From NCBI GenBank assembly GCA_020629635.1, contig JAHDCX010000022.1, positions 1 to 48,060 of the forward strand: a DNA stretch of 48,060 bases. The letters are read 5' to 3'. Both the position numbers and the translations under genes were made by a program. This DNA comes from Acidimicrobiales bacterium (GTDB taxonomy: Bacteria; Actinomycetota; Acidimicrobiia; Acidimicrobiales; SHLQ01). Position 1 is the first letter of the stretch, and every line of letters starts with the position of its first letter. Positions 6,511 through 15,432 of this stretch are shown here, one piece after another. The notes below the pieces were generated by a model. That model ran no database searches, was not told the origin of the DNA, and saw nothing but the letters and a program-made list of their open reading frames with translations.

Positions 6511-8826
6511 TCATGCGCAGATGCTCGGGTCGTCGAGCGACGATCCGTGGATCACCGAGAGCAGCCGCACCGCGCCCGCCTTGTCGAGCGGCTCGTTGCC
6601 GTTGCCGCACTTCGGTGACTGCACACACGACGGACACCCCGCCTCACAGCCGCAGGCACTGATCAGGTCTCGAGTGCACTCGATGAGGCGCGCCCGCCCG
6701 TCGAAACCGAGCTCGGCCACACCGGAGCCTCCCGGGTGCGCGTCGTACACGAAGATCGCCGGACCTGCGGTCCCCGAGTGCCACGGCGTCGACACGCCAC
6801 CAACATCCCACCGGTCACAGATCGCGAACAGCGGCAACATGCCGATCGCGGCGTGTTCGGCGGCGTGCAACGTTCCGGCCGCGTCCGAAGGCGACACCTC
6901 GGCCTTGTCGAGCAGAGCCGGCGGAATCGACCACCAGAAGGCCCTCGTGCGCAGAGTCGACGGAGGAAGATCAAGGTCGGTGTGGCCGAGAATGCGTCGG
7001 CTCCGGACCTCGCGGCGGGTGTACCCGGTGACCTGAGTCGTCACCTCGACGTCGCCGGTGAACACCTCGATCGCCCCGTGGTCTGCCTGGCGGTCGGCGC
7101 GGACGATGCTGATGTCGACCGATGAACGGGCCTGGGTGTAGTGCTCGCCGTCGCTCTCGCTCACGACGGCCAGGCGGGCGGCGAGGTCGAGTGATTCGAC
7201 CTGCCAGTTGGTCCCACGGTGCAGATAGATCGCCCCCTCGTGAACGACCGACGGCGCCCGAGCGGCGTCCACCGTGCCAACCGGGGTGCCGTCGGCGTCG
7301 ACGATCGAGATCTCGTCCGCGCCACCGCTGCGGAGGCCGATGCTGCGGGCCGGTCGGCCATATCCGTTGGGCACGGCCACCGGCGAGCCGTTGCCAGACG
7401 GCTTGAGGACCAACGACTCGTCGATCACGAGGTCACGGATGCCGTCGTCGAGGGCGTCGCCCCACCACGTGTCGTCGTCATGGGACAACGGCAGCTCGTG
7501 CGCCGCGCAGCGCAGGTGCGGGCCGAGGATGAACGGGTTGTCCGGGTTGATGACCGCCGGCTCCGGATCGCGGGCCAACAGGTCGAGCGGATGGTTCATG
7601 ATCCACTGGTCGAGCTGATCCTCGCCAGCGACGAGCACGGCGAGCGACGGGTCGTCTCCACGGCCCGCTCGGCCGATCTGTTGCCACATCGAGGCGACCG
7701 TGCCCGGAAAGCCGTTGAGTACCGACGCGTCGAGCCCCCCGACATCGATGCCGAGCTCGAGCGCAGACGTGGCCACGACGCCCTGCAATTCGCCGGTGAA
7801 GAGCCGTTGTTCGATCTCGCGGCGTTCTGCAGGAAGATATCCGGCCCGATACGAGGCGATCCGGTCGACGGCATCGGGGACGCGGCGACCGATGTCGGCG
7901 GAGACGAGTTCGGCACCCTTGCGACTCCGGGTGAACACGATCGTGCGGTGCGAGCCCCGGATCAGTTCGGCGGCGACGCTCGCCGACTCGGAGTTGGCCG
8001 ACGCCCGAAGTCCCTGGGCCTCGTCGAGGACCTCGGGATTGACGAGCGCAAGCGTGCGCGGCGCTTGTGGCGAGCCATCGTCGACGACGGGCTCGACAGT
8101 CCGGCCGCACAGTCGACTCGCGAGGACCTCGGGCTGGCCGATCGTCGCCGACGTGAACACGAACGTCGGGTCCGAACCATGGTGAGCACACAGACGGCGA
8201 AGGCGTCGCAACACGTGCGACACGTGGGTGCCGAAGACGCCGCGCAACACGTGGAGCTCGTCGACGACGACGTGTTCGAGGCGCGCGAGAAAGCTCGACC
8301 AGCGAGCGTGGTTCGGGAGGATCCCGTTGTGCAACATCTCCGGGTTGGTGAGCACGACGTTGGCGCGATTTCGGACCCACGTCCGCTGTTCGGGAGTCGA
8401 GTCGCCGTCGAAGGTTCCCGCGACGATCGAATCGAATCCGGTCTGGAGAAAGGAGCGCAGCTGGTCCTGTGCGAGCGCCTTGGTCGGGTAGATCAGCAGC
8501 GCGGTTCCCGGTCGGCCGCGACGCCGCGCCGACGCCTCCGCGATGGGAATCTGATAGCAGCGGGACTTGCCGCTGCCCGTCCCTGTGGCGATGACGACCG
8601 ACTGCTGCTCCCGGATGAGGTCGATCGCCTCGACCTGGTGACTCCAGAGCCGGTCCCCGCCGAAGGCATCGACGACGTCGTCCGGCAACGGTCGGGCGAG
8701 TGTCCCGTGCTTGGCGGCGCGACCCGGAACGTGCTCGGCGTGCACGAGACGACCTGATTCGTCAAGTGCGCGCAGGAGCTCGTCGAAGGCGGCCACGTGA
8801 CCGAGTATCGCAGCGCGCTGTGACAC
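6511..8826 (-). CDS. DEAD/DEAH-box helicase with C-terminal DUF1998 zinc cluster (MrfA-like)
   Basis: This 771-residue superfamily 2 helicase has motif Q/I near residues 62-90 (WSHQVEAIDL; Walker A TGTGSGKSR at 81-89) and motif II DELH (VVVDELHVLRGVFG). Motif III is FTSATIGQP. The second RecA-like domain includes VATSALELGIDVGGLDA and QQIGRAGRGDD. The C-terminal domain ends in a four-Cys cluster (CGCEAGCPSCVQSPKCG), the DUF1998 signature of MrfA-type helicases. B. subtilis MrfA acts in excision of mitomycin adducts. No MrfB-like exonuclease gene is adjacent. The ATG at 8826 sits 41 bases from the divergent STAS gene, so the two share a tiny promoter region. Role in DNA repair is inferred from the family. 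Confidence 0.88.
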   Translation of the reverse strand: MSQRAAILGHVAAFDELLRALDESGRLVHAEHVPGRAAKHGTLARPLPDDVVDAFGGDRLWSHQVEAIDLIREQQSVVIATGTGSGKSRCYQIPIAEASARRRGRPGTALLIYPTKALAQDQLRSFLQTGFDSIVAGTFDGDSTPEQRTWVRNRANVVLTNPEMLHNGILPNHARWSSFLARLEHVVVDELHVLRGVFGTHVSHVLRRLRRLCAHHGSDPTFVFTSATIGQPEVLASRLCGRTVEPVVDDGSPQAPRTLALVNPEVLDEAQGLRASANSESASVAAELIRGSHRTIVFTRSRKGAELVSADIGRRVPDAVDRIASYRAGYLPAERREIEQRLFTGELQGVVATSALELGIDVGGLDASVLNGFPGTVASMWQQIGRAGRGDDPSLAVLVAGEDQLDQWIMNHPLDLLARDPEPAVINPDNPFILGPHLRCAAHELPLSHDDDTWWGDALDDGIRDLVIDESLVLKPSGNGSPVAVPNGYGRPARSIGLRSGGADEISIVDADGTPVGTVDAARAPSVVHEGAIYLHRGTNWQVESLDLAARLAVVSESDGEHYTQARSSVDISIVRADRQADHGAIEVFTGDVEVTTQVTGYTRREVRSRRILGHTDLDLPPSTLRTRAFWWSIPPALLDKAEVSPSDAAGTLHAAEHAAIGMLPLFAICDRWDVGGVSTPWHSGTAGPAIFVYDAHPGGSGVAELGFDGRARLIECTRDLISACGCEAGCPSCVQSPKCGNGNEPLDKAGAVRLLSVIHGSSLDDPSICA

Positions 8827-8867
8827 GAAAGCGCACCCCCGATGGTGTTCACCTAGGGTGGGAATCG

Positions 8868-9206
8868 ATGCTCGTCCGCACCCGCTCCGACCCGACCGGT
8901 GATCGGTGCATCATCAGTTGGGACGGCGCCCTCGACCTCCACACGATCGTGCCGATCCGAAGCGCCATTCATCAGGCGATCGACGACGGCTGGACCGACC
9001 TCACGATCGACTGCGGCGCGTGTTCGCTCATCGATTCTGCCGGGATCGGGGTGCTGATCGGGGCGCGGCGCCGACTCGCCGAGCTCGGTGGACGGGCGAC
9101 GATCCTCGCAAGCGAAACCGTGGCCCGGACCTTGTCGGCCGCCTCCGTCGATTCGCTGTTCATCATCGAACCGGCCGTTGCCGCCGATGGAGTACTCGAT
9201 GGCTGA
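8868..9206 (+). CDS. STAS-domain anti-sigma factor antagonist (RsbV/SpoIIAA-like)
   Basis: This 112-residue single STAS domain has the phospho-acceptor motif CSLIDSAGIGVLIGARR, with Ser57 as the likely regulated site, and the downstream LAELGGRATIL. In partner-switching systems the unphosphorylated antagonist binds the kinase and frees a sigma factor. ATG 8868 is preceded by GGTGGGA at a suitable distance; in-frame codons upstream give only an Arg-rich tail with no domain. The stop overlaps the next gene, which encodes the matching kinase type, so the pair is cotranslated. No sigma factor gene is nearby, so the target is unknown. Confidence 0.85.
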   Translation: MLVRTRSDPTGDRCIISWDGALDLHTIVPIRSAIHQAIDDGWTDLTIDCGACSLIDSAGIGVLIGARRRLAELGGRATILASETVARTLSAASVDSLFIIEPAVAADGVLDG

Positions 9207-9660
9207 CACGATCGTGCTCCGAGTCCCCGCGAAGTCGGACTACGTCGCCGTCGTGCGCGTGATCCTGGCCGCGGCTGCGGCCATCGACCCCGATTCGCGA
9301 GACGACCGGATCGACGACCTTCGGGTTGCCGTGTCCGAGGCCGTCACCAATGCCGTCGAGTCCCACCAGATGAACGGGACCGACAGCCACATCGAAGTGC
9401 GCTGCGTGACCGAGGACCATTCGGTGGAGGTGACGGTGCGCGACCGCGGTCCGGGTTTCGACTCCGACACGGTGCCCGTGATGCCCGCTCCCGAGGATCC
9501 CGCCCGGCTGTTCTGGGAGAGCGGACTCGGCCTTCCGTTGATGCGTCGGCTGGTCGATCGGACCGACATCACCTCCGATGATGACGGCACGCTCGTGCGG
9601 CTCGTGATCGACACGAGTACCGAGCCCGAAGCCCACACCGATACCATCAGCCCTTCATGA
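9199..9660 (+). CDS. anti-sigma regulatory factor, GHKL serine kinase (RsbW/SpoIIAB-like)
   Basis: This 153-residue HATPase_c_2 protein has an N-box VAVSEAVTNAVESH (Glu47, Asn51), a G1-type box VRDRGPGFD and a G2-type box ESGLGLPLMRRLVD. All are expected for an active ATP-binding kinase. It would phosphorylate the STAS protein encoded just upstream and hold a sigma factor or other partner. ATG 9199 overlaps the STAS stop by 8 bases; ATG 9187 four codons upstream is an alternative. Translational coupling fits a fixed kinase/antagonist ratio. The sequence does not show whether it controls a sigma factor. Confidence 0.85.
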   Translation: MADTIVLRVPAKSDYVAVVRVILAAAAAIDPDSRDDRIDDLRVAVSEAVTNAVESHQMNGTDSHIEVRCVTEDHSVEVTVRDRGPGFDSDTVPVMPAPEDPARLFWESGLGLPLMRRLVDRTDITSDDDGTLVRLVIDTSTEPEAHTDTISPS

Positions 9661-9725
9661 TCCTGCCGACGTGCCGATCACGGCACCAGAATCGAGCGGG
9701 TTGAACGACTGAGGAGCGTGAATCG

Positions 9726-12431
9726 GTGACCGCACTGGTGATCGTGGAGAGCCCAGCCAAAGCGAAGAAGATCGGCGAGTACTTGGGCGACGAGTACGTC
9801 GTCGAATCGTCGATCGGCCACATTCGAGATCTGCCTCGCAACGCGGCCGACGTGCCAACGGCGTACAAGGGGGAGTCGTGGAGTCGGATGGGCATCGACG
9901 TCGACAACGACTTCAAACCCCTCTACGTCGTGTCGCCCGACAAGAAGGATCAGATCAAGAAGCTGAAGTCGCTCCTCAAGGACGCCGACGAGCTCTATCT
10001 CGCCACCGATGAAGACCGCGAAGGCGAAGCGATCGCGTGGCATCTGCTCGAGGTCCTCAACCCGCGCGTCCCGGTCAAGCGGATGGTGTTCCACGAGATC
10101 ACCAAGAAGGCGATCGTGAACGCGCTGGAGAACCCCCGCGAGCTCGACCGGCACCTCGTCGACGCCCAGGAAGCACGACGCATGCTCGATCGCCTCTACG
10201 GCTACGAGGTCTCACCCGTGCTGTGGAAGAAGGTCATGCCGCGACTGTCGGCGGGCCGCGTGCAGTCGGTGGCCACTCGGATCGTGGTCGAACGTGAGCG
10301 CGAACGCATGGCGTTCATCACGGCGAGCTACTGGGATCTCGAAGGGACCTTCGCCGCGGCCCAGGGTTCGGAGGACTCCACGTTGACCTTCGGGGCCAAG
10401 CTGCTCGAACTCGACGGCAAGCGCGTCGCGAGCGGGCGCGACTTCGGCGACGACGGCCGCCTCGTCAAAGACGACGTGGTCGTGCTCGACGAAGCCGGCG
10501 CCCAGGGCCTGGTTGCCGCCCTCGACGGTGCGTCGTACACGGTTCGTTCGGTCGAACCGAAGCCCTACCGGCGTCGCCCGTCCGCCCCGTTCATGACCTC
10601 GACCTTCCAGCAGGAGGCGGGCCGCAAGCTCGGCATGAGCTCGGCCATGGCCATGCGTGGCGCCCAGTCCTTGTACGAGAAGGGCCTCATCACCTACATG
10701 AGGACCGACTCGACAACGCTTTCGCAGACCGCGCTCGATGCGGCTCGGTCCGCCGTCGTCTCCGAGTACGGCCAGAAGTTCCTGCCCGACGAGGCACGCG
10801 TCTACTCGACGAAGTCGAAGAACGCCCAGGAGGCGCACGAAGCGATCCGCCCGGCCGGCGAGAGCTTCAAGACACCGGCGGAGGTGGCCAAGGAGGTCAC
10901 GAAGTCCGAAGCCTCGATCTACGAACTCATCTGGAAGCGCACGGTCGCGTCGCAGATGACCGACGCCGTCGGAGAGACCGTCTCGGTCCGCCTCGGTGCG
11001 GGCGCCACCGATGGCCGCGACGCCGTCTTCTCGGCGAGCGGCACGATCATCACTCATCAGGGCTTCCGCCGGGCCTACGTCGAGACCGACGACTCCGACA
11101 CCGACGATGCCGATGGCGGACAGCTGCCGCCGTTGGCGGTCGACGACCAGTTGACGGCCGACGAGCTGACCGCGGACGGTCACGAGACACAACCGCCAGC
11201 CCGCTACACCGAGGCGTCGCTCGTCAAGAAGCTCGCCGAGCTCGAGATCGGGCGCCCGTCGACGTATGCGTCGATCATGGGCACGATCCAGGACCGCGAA
11301 TATGTCTGGAAGAAGGGGTCTGCCCTGATCCCGTCGTTCACGGCTTTCTCGGTCGTGAGCCTGCTCGAGCAACACTTCCCCGACCTGGTCGACTACGACT
11401 ACACGCGTCGTATGGAGAGCGATCTCGACTCGATCGCGGGCGGTTCGGCCGAAGCGATCCCGTGGCTTCGCCGTTTCTACTTCGGCGAAGAGGAGACCGA
11501 AGGCCTCAAGAAGAAGGTCGACGAACGGCTCGGCGAGATCGACGCTCGGGCGATCAATTCGATCCCCCTCGGTGTCACCGAGGACGGCGAGATGGTGGTC
11601 GCTCGCGTCGGCAAGTTCGGACCGTACGTCCAGCGCGGCGAGAGCGACACGGCATCGATCCCCGACGACATCCCGCCCGACGAACTGACCGTCGGTCGCG
11701 CCGTCCAGTACATCGAGGACTCGGCCAAGGGCCCCCAGTCGCTCGGCAAGGACCCCGAAACCGACATGGACGTGTACGTCATGAACGGTCGCTTCGGGGC
11801 CTACGTCCAGCTGGGCGAAATGGTCGACGGCGAAGACAAACCGAAACGGGCGTCGCTGTTTTCGTCGATGAGCGTCGACACGATCTCGCTCGACGAGGCG
11901 CTCAAGTTGCTCGCACTCCCGCGTACGGTCGGCGCCGATCCGGCCGATGGGGTCGAGATCACCGTGCAGAACGGTCGGTACGGTCCGTACCTCAAGAAGG
12001 ACAAGGACTCCCGCTCGCTCGAGACCGAAGAGCAACTGTTCACCATCACGCTCGAGCAGTGTCTGGCGATCCTCGCGCAGCCAAAGCGTCGACGCGGACA
12101 GACCGTCAAGCCGCCGCTGAAGGAGCTCGGAGAGGACTCCGAGTCGGGCAAGCCCATGGTGGTCAAGGACGGGCGGTTCGGCCCGTACGTGACCGACGGC
12201 GAAACCAATGCGTCGTTGCGCAAGGGCGACACGGTCGAGGAGCTCACCGATGAGCGGGCCTCCGAACTGTTGGCGATGCGTCGAGCCAAAGAAGCGGCCA
12301 ACCCCAAGAAGAAGAAGGCCGCCGCAAAGAAGAAGGCGCCCGCCAAGAAGAAGGCCGCCGCAAAGAAGAAGGCCCCGGCCAAGAAGAAGGCGCCCGCCAA
12401 GAAGAAGGCTGCAGCGTCCGACGAGGCCTGA
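9726..12431 (+). CDS. topA: DNA topoisomerase I (type IA)
   Basis: This enzyme relaxes negative supercoils by single-strand passage. The 901-residue product begins with the TOPRIM domain (LVIVESPAKAKKIGEYLGD; acidic DEDREGEAIAWHL). The catalytic core has LSAGRVQSVATR and the active Tyr324 in GLITYMRTDSTTLS. Three or four C-terminal topoisomerase repeats follow, each with GRFGPYV/GRYGPYL-like cores. The last 40 residues are an alternating Lys/Ala/Pro tail (KKKAPAKKKAAAK) typical of actinobacterial topA, which aids DNA binding. GTG 9726 is preceded by GAGGAG at 9711-9716. A clear full-length housekeeping gene; tmk and holB lie 2.4 kb downstream. Confidence 0.97.
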   Translation: MTALVIVESPAKAKKIGEYLGDEYVVESSIGHIRDLPRNAADVPTAYKGESWSRMGIDVDNDFKPLYVVSPDKKDQIKKLKSLLKDADELYLATDEDREGEAIAWHLLEVLNPRVPVKRMVFHEITKKAIVNALENPRELDRHLVDAQEARRMLDRLYGYEVSPVLWKKVMPRLSAGRVQSVATRIVVERERERMAFITASYWDLEGTFAAAQGSEDSTLTFGAKLLELDGKRVASGRDFGDDGRLVKDDVVVLDEAGAQGLVAALDGASYTVRSVEPKPYRRRPSAPFMTSTFQQEAGRKLGMSSAMAMRGAQSLYEKGLITYMRTDSTTLSQTALDAARSAVVSEYGQKFLPDEARVYSTKSKNAQEAHEAIRPAGESFKTPAEVAKEVTKSEASIYELIWKRTVASQMTDAVGETVSVRLGAGATDGRDAVFSASGTIITHQGFRRAYVETDDSDTDDADGGQLPPLAVDDQLTADELTADGHETQPPARYTEASLVKKLAELEIGRPSTYASIMGTIQDREYVWKKGSALIPSFTAFSVVSLLEQHFPDLVDYDYTRRMESDLDSIAGGSAEAIPWLRRFYFGEEETEGLKKKVDERLGEIDARAINSIPLGVTEDGEMVVARVGKFGPYVQRGESDTASIPDDIPPDELTVGRAVQYIEDSAKGPQSLGKDPETDMDVYVMNGRFGAYVQLGEMVDGEDKPKRASLFSSMSVDTISLDEALKLLALPRTVGADPADGVEITVQNGRYGPYLKKDKDSRSLETEEQLFTITLEQCLAILAQPKRRRGQTVKPPLKELGEDSESGKPMVVKDGRFGPYVTDGETNASLRKGDTVEELTDERASELLAMRRAKEAANPKKKKAAAKKKAPAKKKAAAKKKAPAKKKAPAKKKAAASDEA

Positions 12432-12531
12432 GGCTTCCTTCGTCGAAATCCTCACGTCCGGGCCCGCGGCTGCCGATTGACACCGTGGGACTGCGTACCG
12501 CGCGCAGTCGTGTGTGTCCGAGGAGAAGGCG

Positions 12532-13680
12532 ATGGCAGGCGAAGCCGTGTCGGATCAGCGTCCGGGAGCTGCTCTCGACGCCATCCTTGCGCGCCTGCAC
12601 GACCTCGGGCCCGACGACACGCCGTTTGCTCCGACGAGCTGGGTCGACGAGGTCGACACCGCCATCGCTGCGTCGGTCACCGCGCCGGTTGCCGACGACC
12701 CCCACGCCGAGCAGGTCAACGAGCCACTCGACGAGGGCTTGGTCTTCCAGATCGACGACCCGTTCGAGTCTCCCGAAGAGCTCTTCGAGGAGGACGACCC
12801 CGAACGCCGCTTCGAAGTGATTCCGGGTGAGGCGATCATCGAGAGCACCACGGCTGAGGATCGACCAGAGTTGTCCGTCGTCGACGGGGGTACCGATCTC
12901 GATCACTTCACCGGCACCGAGTACGTGTCGGCCGAGCTGTCGGATTCGAAGTACAACGTCCCCGAGCCGCCGCCGGGCGGTCCGGTCGATGACGTCTGGG
13001 ATCTCTCGTCGATTGGGATCTATGGCGGGGACGGAGTTGATTCGGCCGAACCCGAGCCAGAGCCCGATGCCCACCTTGCGTCGTTGACTGGCGAGGATCG
13101 CCGTGAGCTCGAGGACCTCCGGCCCGGTACGGAGGGCGGTTCAACCTCGCCGTCGCTGCCCGACCTGCCACGACCCCGGCTGGCCATCGCCGTGCTCGTC
13201 CTGATGCTCGCCGTTGCCGTCCTGGCGTTCCTGGTCATCAACCGCTCGACGAATCTCGACGCGACGGGTGCACGAAGCGATCTCCCGGTCGTCGTCGACC
13301 GTGCGGACGGCGATTCCCAGAACGACGTCGACGCCGCCGCCCCCGACGCCGACAGCGTGAACGACGCGGACCGGTCACCAGCGGAAGAACTCCGCGACCT
13401 CGAACGAGTCGCCGCCCTTCATGATCGGCTCGACGCAATCGACCGAGCGAAGACGGCGCTCATCGGGTCGGTCGACCGCGCCGAAGCGCTGATCGAGACC
13501 GAACTCGCAGACGAGGATCCGGAGCGCCTGCAATCGCTCGAGGCCGAGATCGCTGACCGTCGCGAGCAGATCCAGACGCTCGACGCCGACGCCGATGCCA
13601 TCCGTGACGAACTCGATGGTGCGGATCGCCCGACCGAGGACGAACTCGAGGCGTTGACGGCTCAGGTCGCCGAGGGCTGA
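12532..13680 (+). CDS. acidic single-pass membrane protein with C-terminal coiled coil, unknown function
   Basis: The 382-residue product is very acidic (Asp/Glu-rich through residues 50-200). It has one membrane helix near residues 221-243 (LAIAVLVLMLAVAVLAFLVI). After a short Asp-rich linker comes a helical region with coiled-coil character (LRDLERVAALHDRLDAIDRA; LQSLEAEIADRREQIQTLDA). ATG 12532 has an excellent ribosome site, GAGGAGAAGG; GTG 12514 six codons upstream would make that site part of the gene. The 3' end overlaps the convergent YbhN-like gene by 19 bases. I recognise no family. The N-terminal part probably faces the cytosol and the coiled coil the outside, but topology is inferred. 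Confidence 0.75.
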   Translation: MAGEAVSDQRPGAALDAILARLHDLGPDDTPFAPTSWVDEVDTAIAASVTAPVADDPHAEQVNEPLDEGLVFQIDDPFESPEELFEEDDPERRFEVIPGEAIIESTTAEDRPELSVVDGGTDLDHFTGTEYVSAELSDSKYNVPEPPPGGPVDDVWDLSSIGIYGGDGVDSAEPEPEPDAHLASLTGEDRRELEDLRPGTEGGSTSPSLPDLPRPRLAIAVLVLMLAVAVLAFLVINRSTNLDATGARSDLPVVVDRADGDSQNDVDAAAPDADSVNDADRSPAEELRDLERVAALHDRLDAIDRAKTALIGSVDRAEALIETELADEDPERLQSLEAEIADRREQIQTLDADADAIRDELDGADRPTEDELEALTAQVAEG

Positions 13681-14753
13681 CCATCTGGCGTGGCCGAACG
13701 GCGCGGGTACCGGCGCCGAAAGGCGAGCCACGCGACCAGTCCACTTGCGATCGGCAGCCACAGCGACATCACGCGATAGGCGAGGACGGCGACCGTGGCC
13801 GAATCTGCAGGGATGCCCGAGAGCACGAGGACCGACGTGAGGCCGACTTCCACGAAGCCAAATCCTCCGGGGGTGATCGGAATCATCGCCAACACCGCTC
13901 CCGACGCATACGCCACCATCACCAGGCTCAGGCGCGGGTCGGCATCGACGGCGTAGAGGGCGAACACGAGCACCAGATAGTCGAACATCCAGTTGAGCGC
14001 CGACGCGGCGGTCACCGACAGCCAGCGTTCACCGAGCAGGTTGGCCAGCCGGTCACGTTCGGCGACCAGGTTGTGCGGGTCGACGGACCACGACTTCCGA
14101 AAGAGCCGACCCACTCGAGACACCAGGCGGTCGAGCCACCGACCGGCGAACACGAGGGGCGCGGTGCGTCGCAGCGCGAGCACCCCGACGAGGATCAACA
14201 GCACGAAGAGCACACCGCTCGCAACCGCAATCGGGGTCAGACCCTCCGGGATCGGCGCGCCGAAGATCGCAATGAGCGTGCCGATCGCGGGGATGGCGAC
14301 AAGCGCTGCGGTCGAGATCAGCGACATCGCAGCGAGTGCGCCGCCAGCCTGGGTCGGGTTGGTGCCGCTGACGGCGAGCATCCGGTAGAGGGTCGCACCG
14401 CCGATCGCCGCACCGCCGCCGGGCACGATCCGGCTGACGGAGTTGGCGGTCAGCTGGCTCGTTGCGGCGACGAACCAGCTGACCTTCGGCAGGAGAAGCC
14501 GGGTCATCCACCAGATGCACGCAAAGCTGGCGAGCTCGGCAAGGAACATCACCGCGAACCAGGCCGGACGGATCGTGAGCAGGCGTGGGGCGTCGCCCAG
14601 GACTTCGAGCAGTTCTCGCAGGAGTCCCGGCGCAACGAAAGACAGTGCGATGACCACGAGCGCGATCAGGACCGCACGCCGAACGGCGCCTCCGATGTAG
14701 TCGAGTTCGCCGACGGCTGGCATGCCGGAGCGGGCACGCTCCTCCATGTCCAC
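13662..14753 (-). CDS. YbhN/MprF-N-type integral membrane flippase-like protein (LPG synthase TM family)
   Basis: This 363-residue multi-pass protein has about 8 hydrophobic segments. It matches the lysylphosphatidylglycerol-synthase transmembrane (UPF0104) family by its RIVPGGGAAIGGATLYRML segment and the late IPITPGGFGFVEVGLTSVL motif. Members without a catalytic domain are thought to move lipids or lipid-linked sugars across membranes. No aminoacyl-transferase domain is attached here. The start at 14753 lies 52 bases from the divergent tmk start. The stop overlaps the convergent upstream neighbour. Substrate cannot be read from the sequence. Confidence 0.82.
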   Translation of the reverse strand: MDMEERARSGMPAVGELDYIGGAVRRAVLIALVVIALSFVAPGLLRELLEVLGDAPRLLTIRPAWFAVMFLAELASFACIWWMTRLLLPKVSWFVAATSQLTANSVSRIVPGGGAAIGGATLYRMLAVSGTNPTQAGGALAAMSLISTAALVAIPAIGTLIAIFGAPIPEGLTPIAVASGVLFVLLILVGVLALRRTAPLVFAGRWLDRLVSRVGRLFRKSWSVDPHNLVAERDRLANLLGERWLSVTAASALNWMFDYLVLVFALYAVDADPRLSLVMVAYASGAVLAMIPITPGGFGFVEVGLTSVLVLSGIPADSATVAVLAYRVMSLWLPIASGLVAWLAFRRRYPRRSATPDGQPSAT

Positions 14754-14805
14754 GAAGCGTATCGGTCAGGTCTTCGCAGAGGGGGTTGGTAGCGTCGGTC
14801 GGCAC

Positions 14806-15432
14806 ATGGGGTCGAATGCACCGCAATCCGAATCGGGCCGCTTCATCGTCTTCGAGGGCGGTGACGGAACCGGCAAGTCGACCCAAGCCGCGCGGTTGGC
14901 GGAACACCTCGACGCCGTGCTCACCCGCGAGCCGGGAGGGACGCCGTTGGGGGCACGCATCCGCTCGATCGTGCTCGACCCCGACCATCCCGAGCTCGAC
15001 GATCGAACCGAGGCGATGCTCATGGCAGCCGACCGCGCCCAACACGTCGCCGAGTTGATCCGGCCAACGTTGGCATCCGGGCGAGATGTCGTCAGTGACC
15101 GACACGTCGCCTCGTCGCTCGCCTATCAAGGCGTCGGCCGGGGACTCGGCGTCGACGCGGTCGCGTCGGTGAATCGATTTGCCGTCGACGAGCTGGTCCC
15201 CGATCTCACGATCCTGCTCGAGTTGCCCGCCGCCGATGCGCACGAGCGGATCGGTGGCTCACCGGATCGGATCGAATCCGCGGGAGTCTCCCTGGCGGAG
15301 CTGGCGGCGGAGGCGTATCGAACGTTCGCCGAACAGTCACCCGGGACGTGGGCGGTGATCGACGCATCGGGGACGATCGACGAGGTCGCCAGCCGCGTCC
15401 GGGCGGCCGTCGATGAACGGCTCGGCCGATGA
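14806..15432 (+). CDS. tmk: thymidylate kinase
   Basis: This enzyme phosphorylates dTMP to dTDP. The 208-residue product has a P-loop FEGGDGTGKST (residues 16-26), the TREPGGTPLG motif that binds the nucleotide, and SDRHVASSLAYQGVGRG in place of the usual DRY/DRF loop. Length is normal for the family. ATG 14806 was chosen because the P-loop then lies at the standard distance; the frame is open 28 codons further upstream. The stop overlaps the ATG of holB (ATGA), the common bacterial tmk-holB pairing. Confidence 0.95.
   Translation: MGSNAPQSESGRFIVFEGGDGTGKSTQAARLAEHLDAVLTREPGGTPLGARIRSIVLDPDHPELDDRTEAMLMAADRAQHVAELIRPTLASGRDVVSDRHVASSLAYQGVGRGLGVDAVASVNRFAVDELVPDLTILLELPAADAHERIGGSPDRIESAGVSLAELAAEAYRTFAEQSPGTWAVIDASGTIDEVASRVRAAVDERLGR

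Noticed and set aside
12302-12420. AAGAAGAAGGCC repeats as a separate repeat element
   Set aside because: They encode the Lys/Ala tail of topoisomerase I, normal for actinobacteria.
10212-12455. Very long minus-strand open frame opposite topA
   Set aside because: A mirror of GC-rich codon use in topA; no domain, and topA is certain.
14053-15243. Minus-strand open frame spanning tmk
   Set aside because: Antisense to tmk and out of frame with the YbhN-like gene; no recognisable protein sequence.
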